64,000 bases of DNA from Clavaria fumosa (Eukaryota > Basidiomycota > Agaricomycetes > Agaricales > Clavariaceae), in contig OX637795.1 in assembly GCA_951802425.1 (NCBI GenBank), positions 2,832,501-2,896,500 of the forward strand, in the 5' to 3' direction. The translations under genes and the position numbers were made by a program. The notes below the pieces were generated by a model. That model worked only from the letters and a program-made list of their open reading frames with translations. It ran no database searches and was not told the DNA's origin. Shown piece by piece: positions 42,281 through 53,320 of the stretch (the stretch's first letter is position 1; each line of letters opens with the position of its first letter).

Positions 42281-43710
42281 TGTTAGGGCCTGTCCCGTCT
42301 CGATAGTAGTGCCGGAGATCGACTTGTTGGTGACCTATGTTGGAAACTTGCTAAGACCAATCAACTGTTGAGCACAGTCGAGAATGCTCAGTCCCGGAAG
42401 GTCGTGAAGATGTCTGAAAAGATGTAAGAGCGAAGAAAGACAAGTATAAAGGAGGAAGACGTCGTTGGGAAGGTCGCGAAGTCGGTAGACGAAGCATAAA
42501 GGAGGAAATTGACAAGGAGGGGGGAAATGGGTGATGCTGAGAGGGTCGCAAAGTCAACCGATGAAGTGTGAAGAAAGGAATAGATGAGGTGGGAGAAAGT
42601 GATAACGCTGAGAAGGTCGCGAGGTCGACCGACGAAGCATAGAGAAGGAAAAAGACGAGGTGAGAGAAATAGAGAATGCTGGAAGGGTCGCGGTGGTCAC
42701 GACGGTGTTGAGAAATGTGTCAGTGAAAGCAATGACTTTGCCAACCGACGGGTGAACCTGTAGGGTTCCAGGATCAGTACCAAGATGAATAATAGAGAAT
42801 ACTTAGATCATGTGAGTTGTAGGAGCGCAGAGGGTGAGTTAGAACAGAGTAGAGTGTGTTTTGGTGATCTTGTGGTCACCAAGAGAGACAAGACCTATCA
42901 ATCGCGATGGTTCCAAGCTCAAAGGGCGTACTAGCCTCAAGCTTAAACCAATGTGCGTCAATATCAAGTCTAGAGTACCATAAGTACATGCGAGACCTTA
43001 TATATACGTATGTGCAGGGAGTATGACGAGAAAGGGAAAGTACAGAGAACACCAGGCGACAAGAATAGTAGTACGGGGTATAACTAGTCGTAGAGTGACC
43101 GTGCGCATGTTCTACTAAGATCGCGAGGGGTAAACTAAGCATAGGTAAGGTCGCGGACATGACCGGTCATGGGTCGCGACCTAACTAAATAAGCGTATGT
43201 GTAACTACGACTGGGCAGAGGGGCTTGGTCCAGGGCTAACGCAGTTATAGACGACTGAGAAGAAGAAGGGAGAACATAATTTGAAAGGATACACAGCTTG
43301 ACCGCTGGTGGTGCATTTCATCGTTAAGGTCGCGTGGTCACGTGGACGGCGCTGGTGAGGCAGGTGACCTTGGGCGGCCTTTGGGTGGTATGTCACGTGA
43401 GTAACGCTGGTAACGCGAGTAACGCGAGTAGCACCGGTGTGCCGTGCGGCAAGTCACATGCCGCTGCAGGAGTCGTGTAAGAGCATGTTGAGCATCGAAT
43501 AGTGGGTTCGGCAGTGAGTATGCGTAAGGTAAGGTGGCGGGAGGTGACGCGAGTGTTGTGAGGAGATGATGGAGGCCTGAGAGGTGTTTGGAAGTTGATA
43601 GCGGGTTTCAGAAGAGTGTAGGGGGGTTCGCGAGGTGGTAGGGGAACATTGGGAGGTCCATGAGTGGTGATAGAGTTGTTAGGTTGAGGAAAAGTGGGTG
43701 GGTCCTGACA
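42281..43710 (-). repeat. Solo LTR, 1430 bp
   Basis: Bounded by TGTCAGGACCC and GGCCCTAACA (minus orientation) and by the duplication CATCT (42276-42280 and 43711-43715). TATA-like box TATATATAAGG (minus strand) near 43007. It lies in the 33-bp satellite of the right arm. Being unusually long, it probably belongs to a Ty3/Gypsy element, but no interior is left to confirm this. Confidence 0.9.
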
Positions 43711-43715
43711 CATCT

Positions 43716-44195
43716 ACAACTAATAGCTGTTACTAGTTCATGAGATCTACAGCAACTAGCTGCAACTAGTTCACTAGATCCACAGCTAATGGCTGTAACT
43801 AGTCCACTAGACCCACAGCTGGTAGCTGCCACTAGTCCACTAGGTCCACAACTACTAGCTGCAACTAGTTCACTCCATCTACAACTAATAGCTGTAACTA
43901 GTTCACTACATCTACAGCTAGTAGCTGCAACTAGTCCACTAGGCCCACAGCTACTAGCTGTAACTAGTTCACTACATCTACAGCTAATAGCTGCAACTAG
44001 TCTACTAGACCTACACCTACTAGCTGCAACTAGTTCACTACATCTACAACTAATAGCTGTAACTAGTTCACTACATCTACAGCTAAGAGCTGCAACTAGT
44101 CCACTAGACCTACACCTACTTGCTGCACCAAGTCCACTAGATCCACAACTGGTAGCTGTAACTAGTCCACTGGACCCACAGCTAGCAGCTGTAAC
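43716..44195. repeat. 33-bp satellite, right arm
   Basis: Same monomers as the left array in reverse orientation, interrupted on the left by the solo LTR and on the right by the Tc1 element. Short outer parts are at 42119-42275 and 45830-45930. The higher-order 165-bp pattern is less regular than on the left. Confidence 0.88.
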
Positions 44196-44197
44196 TA

Positions 44198-45827
44198 CAG
44201 TGAGGGACAAAACTGTTGCAATGTTGAGTCATTTTGCATTATCATCCATGTTATGTAACATTTAAGAAGGGTAAAATTAAGTAAAAATATACACTGGATA
44301 GACCTACGTCTTGGCTATATTTCAGCTTTTATCTCATCCAGATCTATCCATTATTCATTAAGAAAATAAATATTTTGTATGGGGGTAGCATTGCAACAGT
44401 TTTGTCCCTCACAGTTCAGGGTAAAGAAAACTCTATTTATCAGTATTTGGTATGGCCCCCTTTGGCCTTTAACACTGCCTCAACTCTCCTAGGCATACTT
44501 TCAATAAGTCCCTGGCACACTGATGCATCTATCCCATTCCACTCCTTCTCCACCCTGTCCCAAAGCTCCAGTATTCCACCAGGTGGCTTGTCATATGCCC
44601 CAAGCTTCTTCTTCAGGTGATTCCATAAATGTTCAATAGGATTGAGGTCTGGGGACTGTGCTGGCCATGAGAGGACCCTGAAACTATTGTCTTGGAACCA
44701 AGCCTTGGCCTTCTTGCTGACATGTTTGGGGTCATTGTCCTGTTGGAAGATGACATCTCTGGAAGTTTTGTCATAATAGGTGAGGCTGGCTTGAAGATCC
44801 TCCTCCAAGATTTTGGTGTAGAGCTCTGCATCCATCCTACCATCAATCTTGACTGCATAGCCAGGTCCTTCCCACATCATGCACCCCCACATCATCAGAG
44901 ATCCCCCCCCAAACTTCCTAGTCCCCTGCACAAGCCTATCACTCAGGCCCTCCCCTGCCTTTTTCCACACCCATCTCCTCCCATCTGAACCAAAACGATT
45001 AATCTTGGTCTCATCAGACCAGACAACCTTCTTCCAATCCTCCACAGTCCAATCTTGGTGGCTGACAGCAAAATCCATCCTCTCCTTCCTGTGTCTCTGA
45101 GACAGTGAGGGTTTCTTCTGCTTCACCACAGCTTTCATCCCAGCCTTCTGCAAGCCACGACGTACAGTTTTGGAGGAGAGGGGCTGGTTGGTGATATCCT
45201 GAAGAGATTTGGTGATTTGGGTGGCATTCTCAGCCTTCTGGGATGAGATAAGGTGGAGGGCATAGCGAATGTTGGCATCAGAGAGGAGGGAGGGTCGACC
45301 ACCAAGGGATTTGGAAAGGGAGGAACGATGTTTGGAGCGAAGCCTGGAGATGGTGCTGGTGTGGACTCCAGTCAGAGAGGATATCTGATGGGCAGAGTGC
45401 CCAGAATCAAGCAGAGAAAGGATGTGATTAGCCTGAGTAGTGGTGAGGGGCTTCATGCTGCTCTGAGCTCTGGGGGGAGGATGGTTGCACCCCAAGGGGG
45501 TGTATATATACCACAAAATGAACCAGTCACCTGACATTGTTGATTGCAATGTGTGGCTGTGCTCTATTTTGTAGCAAATCAACAAAATCAGGTGACTTTG
45601 TACCATCAGACTGGAAGGGACAAAACTGTTGCAATGCTACCCCCACACAAAGTATTTAATTCCTCAGTGATTAATGAATGGATTTATATGGGATAAATGT
45701 TGAAATATAGCCAGGAAGTAGGTCTATTTAAAGAATATTTTTAGCCAATTTTATCTCCAATATATGATATGTAATACAGATGACAATGCAAAATGACCAA
45801 ACATTGCAACAGTTTTGTCCCTCACTG
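44198..45827 (-). mobile_element. Tc1/mariner transposon, 1630 bp, apparently intact
   Basis: Ends CAGTGAGGGACAAAACTG and its complement, flanked by TA on both sides (44196-44197 and 45828-45829). Long terminal repeats of about 216 bp (44198-44413 and 45612-45827). Each is bounded on its inner side by an inverted copy of the end motif (44390-44413 and 45616-45635). One complete transposase gene. The clear TA duplication and the open gene suggest recent arrival in the satellite. Confidence 0.95.
44440..45456 (-). CDS. Tc1/mariner DD34E transposase
   Basis: 338 residues from ATG at 45456 (MKPLTTTQANHILSLLDSG). An upstream in-frame ATG at 45606 would give 388 residues, but a TATA-like box (GTATATATAC) at about 45500-45511 lies between the two, so the shorter form, which has the usual Tc1 length, is preferred. 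N terminus: two helix-turn-helix parts (HQISSLTGVHTSTISRLR; then GGRPSLLSDANIR). Catalytic residues: D in VVWSDETKINRF, D in IFQQDNDPKH, and E in DLNPIEHLWN, with 34 residues between the last two. It would cut at the element ends and reinsert at TA. No defect is visible. Confidence 0.95.
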   Translation of the reverse strand: MKPLTTTQANHILSLLDSGHSAHQISSLTGVHTSTISRLRSKHRSSLSKSLGGRPSLLSDANIRYALHLISSQKAENATQITKSLQDITNQPLSSKTVRRGLQKAGMKAVVKQKKPSLSQRHRKERMDFAVSHQDWTVEDWKKVVWSDETKINRFGSDGRRWVWKKAGEGLSDRLVQGTRKFGGGSLMMWGCMMWEGPGYAVKIDGRMDAELYTKILEEDLQASLTYYDKTSRDVIFQQDNDPKHVSKKAKAWFQDNSFRVLSWPAQSPDLNPIEHLWNHLKKKLGAYDKPPGGILELWDRVEKEWNGIDASVCQGLIESMPRRVEAVLKAKGGHTKY

Positions 45828-46082
45828 TAGTTCACTAGACCCATAGCTAGCACCTGCAACTAGTCCACCAGGTCCACACCTAGTAGCTGTAACTAGTCCA
45901 CTACATCCACAGCTGTCAGCTGTATCTAGTCTACTAGTCCCCCATGTACTACCTTTGACAAGTTAACTTGACAAGTTGACTGACCATAAGGATTCCTTGT
46001 CCAGCTGTAGCTGCAAAGAGTACACTATGAATTATACCTAACTGCTGTGTCTAGTTAATTATTTCATTCAGTACTACTGGAT

Positions 46083-46188
46083 GTAGCATGTGGCATGTGA
46101 CAAGAGTGAGGGAAGGGTGTGTGCATGGTGAAAGGGTAAAAAAGGGGGGTGTGACATGTGAAGGGGATCACGTGGTAGAACTCTAACA
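46083..46188 (-). repeat. gypsy-3 3' LTR, truncated
   Basis: The minus strand reads TGTTAGAGTTCTACCACGTG from 46188, directly after a polypurine tract (GGGAGGGGAC, about 46191-46200). It ends where fold-back A starts at 46080. Confidence 0.6.
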
Positions 46189-46227
46189 TAGTCCCCTCCC
46201 AGTGGTCTGGCATCTCGATGGACTTGT

Positions 46228-46689
46228 TCACGCTTCTGGGCTATCTCTGCACCTACATTCGGCTTGCGGTTCGGTTGGGGGGTCAATGCTTGTGTCGCAC
46301 GTGCCTGTGACAAAGGGGTGGTCGTAATTGTCAGTTGGTACAATCCACAGGGTCATCATGTCGGTAGTCACCGGTATAACCCAGGGGGGGCCTCCGCAGC
46401 GATGGTGTACAGCCCACTCTTCCCAAAGGATTGGCTCGGGTGGTAGGGGGACTTCAAAGCATAATTGTGAGCTTCGGGAGTTTACCCAGATTTCCACAAG
46501 AACAGGGGAGGCGCATAAAACACGTCGTTGCTGTCCAAATTCGAGTCCTAGAAGCTCGGTCCACATAGCATGGCTGAAGCTGACACTAAGCCTCTCCGCC
46601 ATTCTGTGCAGCCATATATTGTTCTCAGGCTTGAGGAGGTCTCTGTTTAGTTGAAACTGTGGTAAGCATGTCAGGGGGTCATCTGTCAT
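46228..46689 (-). CDS. Unknown protein encoded between integrase and 3' LTR of gypsy-3
   Basis: 153 codons from ATG 46689 to 46228. I do not recognise the family. It has no clear membrane segment; it contains WLHRMAERLSVSFSHAMW and a Pro-rich C-terminal part. The upstream 400 bp (46690-47085) also has coding-like composition, but with stops and a run of ten C at the junction, so a longer frameshifted gene is possible. Position downstream of pol in the same orientation and just before the polypurine tract makes it a possible third gene of gypsy-3, the place where some elements carry an extra gene. Confidence 0.45.
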   Translation of the reverse strand: MTDDPLTCLPQFQLNRDLLKPENNIWLHRMAERLSVSFSHAMWTELLGLEFGQQRRVLCASPVLVEIWVNSRSSQLCFEVPLPPEPILWEEWAVHHRCGGPPWVIPVTTDMMTLWIVPTDNYDHPFVTGTCDTSIDPPTEPQAECRCRDSPEA

Positions 46690-47085
46690 GAGCGGGGGGG
46701 GGGTCTAATCCTAATGTTCGATGTGCGTGGGGGATCCGCACTGCATCCAGGATGTGGCGCATACAGGCAGTCATGCCGGGGGACGATGGCGGGCCCTCGA
46801 GTACGGGTGGCGTGGGTTGTAAGTCAGGTGCAGGTCACAAGCGGGTGGTTTCAGCCGGGGGCAGGCACAGTAGGCGGTTCGGCCATCCAGCAGCTCGACG
46901 GGCGAAGTACGGTGGTCCTGGGGTCCCATGGCGTGGGGTCTGAGGAGTGCGGTCGGGGGGCATTGTGGGCAGGTAAAAAAAGGGGGGGTTTACAGGGGAA
47001 GAGGGGAGAGCATTGGATGAATGATGTCATTCGTGGTTTTAAGTCTTTTTTTGTTTTCGCTCAGGGTCATTGAGCATGTGACCAT

Positions 47086-48063
47086 TCAGACAAAAGATAC
47101 CGTGAGAGAGCGTGCCGCCTGGGGGTGCTTGCAGTGGAAGTCTGTGATGGCCTCGGCCGCGTCTTTCAGGTTCGCCTTAGGTTCCCATGTGTTGTCCTCA
47201 TGGGGATAGCCTGTCCACTTGACAAGGTACTGTAGCTTCCATCTATGTCTCCGACTTTTCAGTACCTCTTCCACATCATATTGTATGTGGTTGTCGATTA
47301 GTTCAGGGGGCAGGCGTTTATCTGGTGTCTGATTAGGGAATTTACCTTCTACATACGGTGTGAGCAGCGCTTCATTGAATACCAGGTGAATCTTCCACAT
47401 GACTGGTAGGTTGAGTCGATATGCAGATGGTCCCACTTTTTCTACTACCACGAAGGGGCTGACTCTTCTGTCCGTGAGTTTTTCCGATGGTCGCTCTGTG
47501 TTCAGGTTTGTGGCATCTAGCCAGACCAGGTTCCCCTTTTTGTAGTCAAGTGTTTTTTTGTTTTTGTGTTTGTCATAAGCGGTTTTCATGTATTGTGCAG
47601 CTTTTTCCATGGCTTTCTTTGCATTTTCTCTGGCTTTCTGTAGTTTTGTGGCAAAGTCAGAGGCTTCTGGTGTGTGTGGTGTGTCAGGCAGGCTAATGTT
47701 CCCCATACAAGGGTGGAATCCATAATTTAGGTAGAAAGGGCTATATTTAGTGGCAGAATGTTGCCGGTTGTTTAGCACGAACTCCGCTGTGGGTAACCAG
47801 TCCGACCAGTCATCTTGCATGAAGTCAATGTATGATCGCAAGTATATCTCAATCTCTTGGTTCATCCTCTCGGTTTGTCCATCTGTTTGTGGATGGTAAG
47901 CCATACTTGGATTTCCTTTTATACCGATGATCTTGTAGAATTCTTCCATGAAGTTCAACACGAATTGAGACCCTTGGTCACTTATTACTTTGCAGGGTAC
48001 TCCATGGCTGCGAAGGACTCGGTCTCGTAAGATCCTGGCTGCTCCACCACAACACTTCAGCAA
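47086..48063 (-). pseudogene. gypsy-3 integrase core and chromodomain, 5'-truncated
   Basis: 325 open codons. It starts inside the integrase core (RILRDRVLRSHGVPCKVISD), so the zinc region and first catalytic D are missing. D in ISDQGSQFVLN and E in RMNQEIEIY are present. The chromodomain reads YLVKWTGYPHEDNTWEPKAN. Related to gypsy-1 but clearly a different family. Truncated at 48063, where unrelated sequence begins. Confidence 0.88.
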
Positions 48064-48834
48064 TGTTTCATCAGATCAATGGCATCTTATGCCAACAGGA
48101 ATGGGAGTGTTTCTGTGCATTCTTCTACATGGTCTTTGGAGAGTGAGAATTGAGGGCTCAAATATATGAAGATGCAGTTACCTTCAGCACTAGGGCTAGG
48201 CCCAGGGAAGGCATGTTTATTATGCTATCTGTGCCTCTGCCTACAGATCTGATGGATAATACAGATCAACCTAGAACAGTGTCTGGCATTAGATGACTGT
48301 TTTCTGGTAATAATGAGTTGAGTCCATCCATCACCTGTGAAGGTGTCTGGAGGCACAGTTCCTGTCAGGGGTGCTTCTCAACTTCAATGACAATGGTAAA
48401 TAATACTTCATTTCATTTCATTTATATCTCACACCCTTATCAGTTCCTATGTATGATGGGAGGAAGGGCCTTTTCAAGATGACCCAACTGCAACATTTGT
48501 GTCGAGACTTGAAACCTTTCAAACATGACCCTGCTGGTAGCTTGTGTCTTGTGGGCTATACTGCTAATACATGGATGGGTAAGGATTACCTTAAACAATT
48601 GTCTTTCAACATTCAGTGGCTTGTTATTTTGGCATCTAATTAGTTTTGTAATAAAAACAAAATGGTTTCAGGCATTAATTGCCCTTGTATAAATATTCTC
48701 ATTCTTTTTACAAGTTTATTGGGGAGGCAGGAGCAAATCTGTGAACTCAACTCATATACACACAAAGTTGCTGCTGCTTGTTCAGAGTTGAATGTATTGC
48801 CCATTTTATGCTGTTGCACATTGAATGCATCGTG
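48064..48834 (+). other. Non-repeat stretch with a possible exon
   Basis: No sure gene. A 64-codon frame at 48449-48643 (YDGRKGLFKMTQLQHLCRDL, then SLCLVGYTANTW and LSFNIQWLVIL) looks more protein-like than its surroundings. It might be an exon of the TET/JBP-like gene that resumes at 53357, because similar YDGR and VGYT segments occur in fungal proteins of that kind as I remember them; this is weak. Confidence 0.35.
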
Positions 48835-48961
48835 CTTCTCCCTCTCCCTCTCCCTCTCCCTCTCCCTCTCCCTCTCCCTCTCCCTCTCCCTCTCCCTCTC
48901 CCTCTCCCTCTCCCTCTCCCTCTCCCTCTCCCTCTCCCTCTCCCTCTCCCTCTCCCTCTCC
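48835..48961 (+). repeat. Hexanucleotide microsatellite (CCCTCT)n
   Basis: About 21 perfect units. It gives long Leu-Pro or Glu-Arg frames on the two strands, which are not genes. Confidence 0.97.
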
Positions 48962-49594
48962 TCCCATTCCTTTTGCCTTTGTGTCTGTAGTTTATTTCTT
49001 TCACCTCTGGTTCTTGTTTGGATTAAATGGCAGACTAATAACAATTGCTATTGCACAAATGTAAACTGGAAGTGAAAGCAATAATAGTGTTAAAGGTGAC
49101 CTAATGAAATCAGTGATTAAGGTGTGATGAAGGTGAGGGCAAATTGAAGGTAATGTGAATAATGTGCAAAGCTGGACACAAGTATGTGTGCAGATGCAGA
49201 TGATGGTGAAGAAGGGTTAGAGTGAGGTGATCTGGGAGCATGCACATGCACATTGTAGTCATGCATATGCTCTGGTGAATTTACAAAGTATAATATGCCA
49301 CTCAGCTTTCTCAAAACTCAACCAAATTGCTTCATTCTTTTTACAGGGCCCTAGGGCTCTCTTTCTCATGAAGAATAGTTATTTTCACTCATTGATATCT
49401 TCAGAATTGATTGAGTAATGATTGAAACTTTTAGGTGAACAAAAGTGCATTGTGCCACAGACTCCAAACATTTGCAAACAGCTGTATTTCATTATTGCTT
49501 ATCAATGGCCCACTCTGCTGCCTGCTTGTCATCATCATCAACATCATCCATGACTGGTACATTCTCTTTTATTCTTTCTTTCTGCTTGCTGACA
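48962..49594. other. No recognisable feature
   Basis: Moderately A/T-rich single-copy sequence; nothing that I can support as a gene, RNA or repeat. Confidence 0.4.
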
Positions 49595-50034
49595 TCTCAT
49601 TGCCTGCTCCCTGCTCCTTGCTGCCTGCTCTGTTTGCCCCTGCTCACTGCTTGCTGCTTGCTCCTCCCTGCTTGCTGCCTGCTTCCTTGCTCCCTGCTCA
49701 CCACCTGCTCACTACTCCTCACTGCCTGCTCCCTCATCCTTGCCTGCTCCCTGTTTGCCCCCTGCTCGCTGCTCACTGTTTGCCCCCCACTTGCCACTTG
49801 CTGTTTGCCCCCCACTCACCACTCACTGTTTGCCCCCTGCTTGCCGCTCACTGTTCACCCCCCACTTGCTGCTTGCTGCCTGCTCCTTGCTGCTTGCTGC
49901 CTGCTCCTTGCTGCTCGCTGCCTGCTCCCCACTCCTTGCTGCCTGCTCCCTGCTCTTCACCACCTGCTCCCTGCTCCTCACTGTCTGCTCCCTGCTCCTT
50001 GCCGCCTCATCCTTGCCTGCTCCCTGTTCACCCC
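49595..50034 (+). repeat. CTGCTCC-rich minisatellite, first part
   Basis: Imperfect units of the type CTGCTCCCTGCTCCTTGCTGC. Open in several frames on + (Leu, Pro, Cys, Ser, Ala), which reflects the repeat. It continues at 52028 after an insertion. Confidence 0.9.
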
Positions 50035-52027
50035 TGTTATGGATCTGGTACTGGGTGCAGTCAGAAATGAGTCACTGAGAGTCAGGATGACTCAGACAGG
50101 TCCTCAATTCCTTATGCAGTTGGTCTACAGGACTAGTAGATCCTCCAGTTCCATACCTTCCTGCTAACAGTATTGAAACCAACACTGCTAGCAAGGCATT
50201 GCTTTGGGCAGATATTATTATTAGTTAATAACCCAAGTGACAACATCCCATGGGCTTAGCCATTGACCCCCATGGTCTGCCTCAACCTTGTATCACTCCA
50301 CAGATTGATACCATGGCTCAATGACTGACCACTCCATAGGTATTGCACACTTAAGCCAAATCAATGTAGATAGGTCAAAATAGATCAGTGAATAAGTAGC
50401 TAACCAGACATGGGAAAAACAAGCTGAAGAGTTCATGAGATTCTCCTGGTCTTGTAGACCATTCTACCTCTATAAACCTCTGCCTAATTCTCAGCACTTG
50501 GCTAGCTATTCACTACTTACCCTGATGAATACACTGGTACATTGTACAGTAGAACACCTTGTACCCTATACCAAAATATTCATAACTCACTCAATACTTA
50601 CTGCACCAAGGGGAGCCAGCACAGGGCAGCTCATCTGAAGCCTTGCTGGGCTAGACTTAGGCTTAATCCTCTTAGGGGATGGTGCAATTAATAAGTGGGT
50701 AGGTAATGATGCCTGAAATGTGAAGTTCTGCTGGCTATTTATACTCAAATTCATCTATCTACTACATTTGGAAGAATACAGCATAGCTCCTTAAGTAGTA
50801 TACCAAAACTACTTAAGTATTCTAAAAATAAGGAGAATTCAGTGGGTTTACATATCAGGTAAAATCATAATTTTATCTCATCTCCTCATTGAGATATCTT
50901 ATCTCGAACATTCCAGCTTCTCTCAAAATATTCATATTGAGTCATACTGACTCAATATCGGTGATCTAACCCCAGGAGAATGTGGGGAAACACCCTGCAG
51001 TCACTCCCAATCATTTCCACAACCTTCCAGACATTTCTACAGCCCAATCACAACCTTATCTCATCTTTACCTTACTTACTCTCCTCCATCTCAATTTGGA
51101 ACAGTGCAATAAGACTAATAATAGATTAACTATACTGCATTTGGCCCTGTCCTAACCCTACAAGGGTCTAGTCTGCTTCCCAGTTCAAGGGAGGACCTGA
51201 GGGAGTCAGCAGAAAGGTTGCGAAAGGTCATGAAAGTGTGAGTCACTGATATGGATGAGTAGTCCCAAATTAGGTATTGCAGGCACATGGCATCACCTAA
51301 TCTGGGCACTGTGGGAATGGCACCTGCCTGGGCGACTTCCCATGCTCTTGATTGGTCAAACACCCCAATCAGGGCATAACCACCATCAGGGGCACTCCCA
51401 AAGTCACCCAAGCCACATCAGTGTGCAAATGTGTAAGTAATTTGCTTGTCCCTCACTCATCCCTCACTCCCTTGGCCTGAAACTTTACAGGTGAGTCCCT
51501 TTACCACTCTTCCACAGCCCTATCTACTTTATAGAACAGAATACAACTTCGTTCCATGTGATTTTGGGGTTATGAGACTTTAGAGCATCATTCTCAAGGC
51601 TGCATTTCTACACTACAAGGTGAGTTCTGGCCTGTCCCTCTCACTTTTAGGAGTATAAGGGTTTTAGAACCCTGGGAATCGATTGGTAAACTCAGTTTCC
51701 TTGTAGGACCTTTGGTTCCTGTTATATAGCCTGATCATGATTTGTCTCATTTATTCTGTATCCCCTCTTCACTCTAGCAAGTTGTAGACAATACTACTCA
51801 TGAGTATTGACACATAAGGCATAGGCAGAGTATGATAGCAGTCTGTTGAGCTGTACTGGACACATATCCTATTGGCCTCAACTAAGGGAGAGTTGACATA
51901 TGCTGCTAGACATGACACCCTAGCATCAGAAGGACCTATTGATGGATTCAACACATTCCAACCCTGTCAAGGATGGTGGGGTTTGCAAATATTGAGAAGT
52001 AAGCACAGATCAGTGCTACCCATAACA
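50035..52027. mobile_element. LTR-like insertion of 1993 bp in the minisatellite
   Basis: Starts TGTTATGG and ends CCATAACA (perfect 8-bp inverted termini). Flanked by ACCCC (50030-50034) and GCCCC (52028-52032), a probable 5-bp duplication with one change. No pol gene is present. It fits a long solo LTR or a non-autonomous LTR element. Its internal sequence includes TGAGATATCTTATCTCGAACAT near 50890, and a 93-codon minus frame at 51130-51411 that I do not trust. Confidence 0.6.
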
Positions 52028-53320
52028 GCCCCCTGCTCGCTGCTTGCTGCTCACTGCCTGTTCCCCCCTGCTCACTGCCTGTTTGCCCCCCACTCACCGC
52101 CTGCTGCCTGTTTGCCCCCTGCTTGCTGCCTGCTCCTTGCTGCCTGCTCCCTGTTCGCCCTCTGCTCCCTTGCTCCCTGCTCACCACTCCCTGCCTGCTC
52201 CCTGCTCCTTGCCGTCTGCTTGCTGCCTGCTTGCTGCTCCTTGCTGCCTGCTCCCTGCTCACCCCCTACTCCCTCCTTGCTGCCTCATCCCTGGTCACTG
52301 CCCACTCCCTGCTCCCTGCTCCTCACCACCTACTCCCTGCTCCTTGCCACCTGCTCCCTGCTCACCCCCTACTCCCTCCTTGCCACCTCATCCCTGTTCA
52401 CTGCCCACTCCCTGCTCCTTGCCTGCTCCCCACTCCTCACTGCCTGCTCTCCACTCCTCACTGCCTGCTCCCCACTCCTTGCCTGCTCCCTGCTCCTCAC
52501 CACCTGCTCCCTGCTTACCCCCTACTCCCTCCTTGCCACCTCATCCCTGTTTGCTGCCCACTCCCTGCTCCTTGCCTGCTCCCCACTCCTCACTGCCTGC
52601 TCCCCACTCCTCACTGCCTGCTCCCCACTCCTCACTGCCTGCTCCCCACTCCTTGCCTGCTCCCTGCTCCTCACCACCTGCTCCCTGCTTACCCCCTACT
52701 CCCTCCTTGCCACCTCATCCCTGTTTGCTGCCCACTCCCTGCTCCTTGCCTGCTCCCCACTCCTCACTGCCTGCTCCCTGCTCCTCACTGCCTGCTCCCT
52801 GCTTGCTGTCTGCTCACCCCCTGCTCCCTGTTCATCCCCTGCCACCTTGTCACCACCTGCTCACTGCCTGCTCCTCGCTCCTTGCCTGCTCCCTGCTCAC
52901 CACCTGCTCCCCACTCCTTGCCTGCTCCTCACTCCTCGTTGCCTGCTCTCTGCTCCTTGCTGCCTGCTCCCCGCTCCTTGCTGCCTGCTCCCTGCTTGCT
53001 GCCTGCTCCTTGCTCCTCACTGCCTGCTCCCTGCTCACCCCCTAATCCCTCCTCACCACCTCATCCCTGTTCGCTGCCCACTCCCTGCTCCTTGCTGCCT
53101 GCTCCCCACTCCTCACTGCCTGCTCCCCACTCCTCACTGCCTGCTCCCCACTCCTCGCCACCTGCTCCCTGCTCCTTGCCACCTGCTCCCTGCTTGCTGT
53201 CTGCTCCCTGCTCCTCTCTGTCTGCTCACCACCTGCCCCCTTGTCACTGCCTGCCCCCCTGTCACCGCCTGCCCCCTTGTCACCACCTGCTCCCTGCTCC
53301 CTCCCTGTTCACCCTGCTCT
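52028..53320 (+). repeat. CTGCTCC-rich minisatellite, second part
   Basis: Units such as CTGCCTGCTCCCCACTCCTCA (21 bp) repeat directly near 52430-52480 and 52570-52640. Larger blocks of about 160-180 bp, containing CCCCCTACTCCCTCCTTGCC, recur at about 52360, 52515, 52690 and (variant) 53040. It runs up to the start of the TET/JBP-like gene. Confidence 0.9.

Larger units (their letters stand above)
39309..46080. mobile_element. Fold-back A: 6.8-kb palindromic structure
   Basis: The two ends are reverse complements: CCAGTAGTACTGAATGAAAT at 39309 and its complement ending at 46080. The symmetry continues through a 170-bp end region, a 33-bp satellite and a core palindrome centred near 41294. 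The right arm is longer because it contains a solo LTR (42281-43710) and a Tc1 element (44198-45827). No transposase of its own and no target duplication: the left flank is the long LTR, the right flank is a gypsy-3 LTR. It is non-autonomous, or formed by inverted duplication. Confidence 0.85.

Noticed and set aside
43608..44210. 200-codon minus frame with 11-residue repeats (SCRCSELVTA type)
   Set aside because: Produced by the 33-bp satellite, whose length is a multiple of three; it also crosses an LTR boundary.
48640..49075. Long open frames on both strands (Leu-Pro, Ser-Pro, Arg-Gly, Arg-Glu repeats)
   Set aside because: They are translations of the (CCCTCT)n microsatellite and have no unique sequence supporting a gene.
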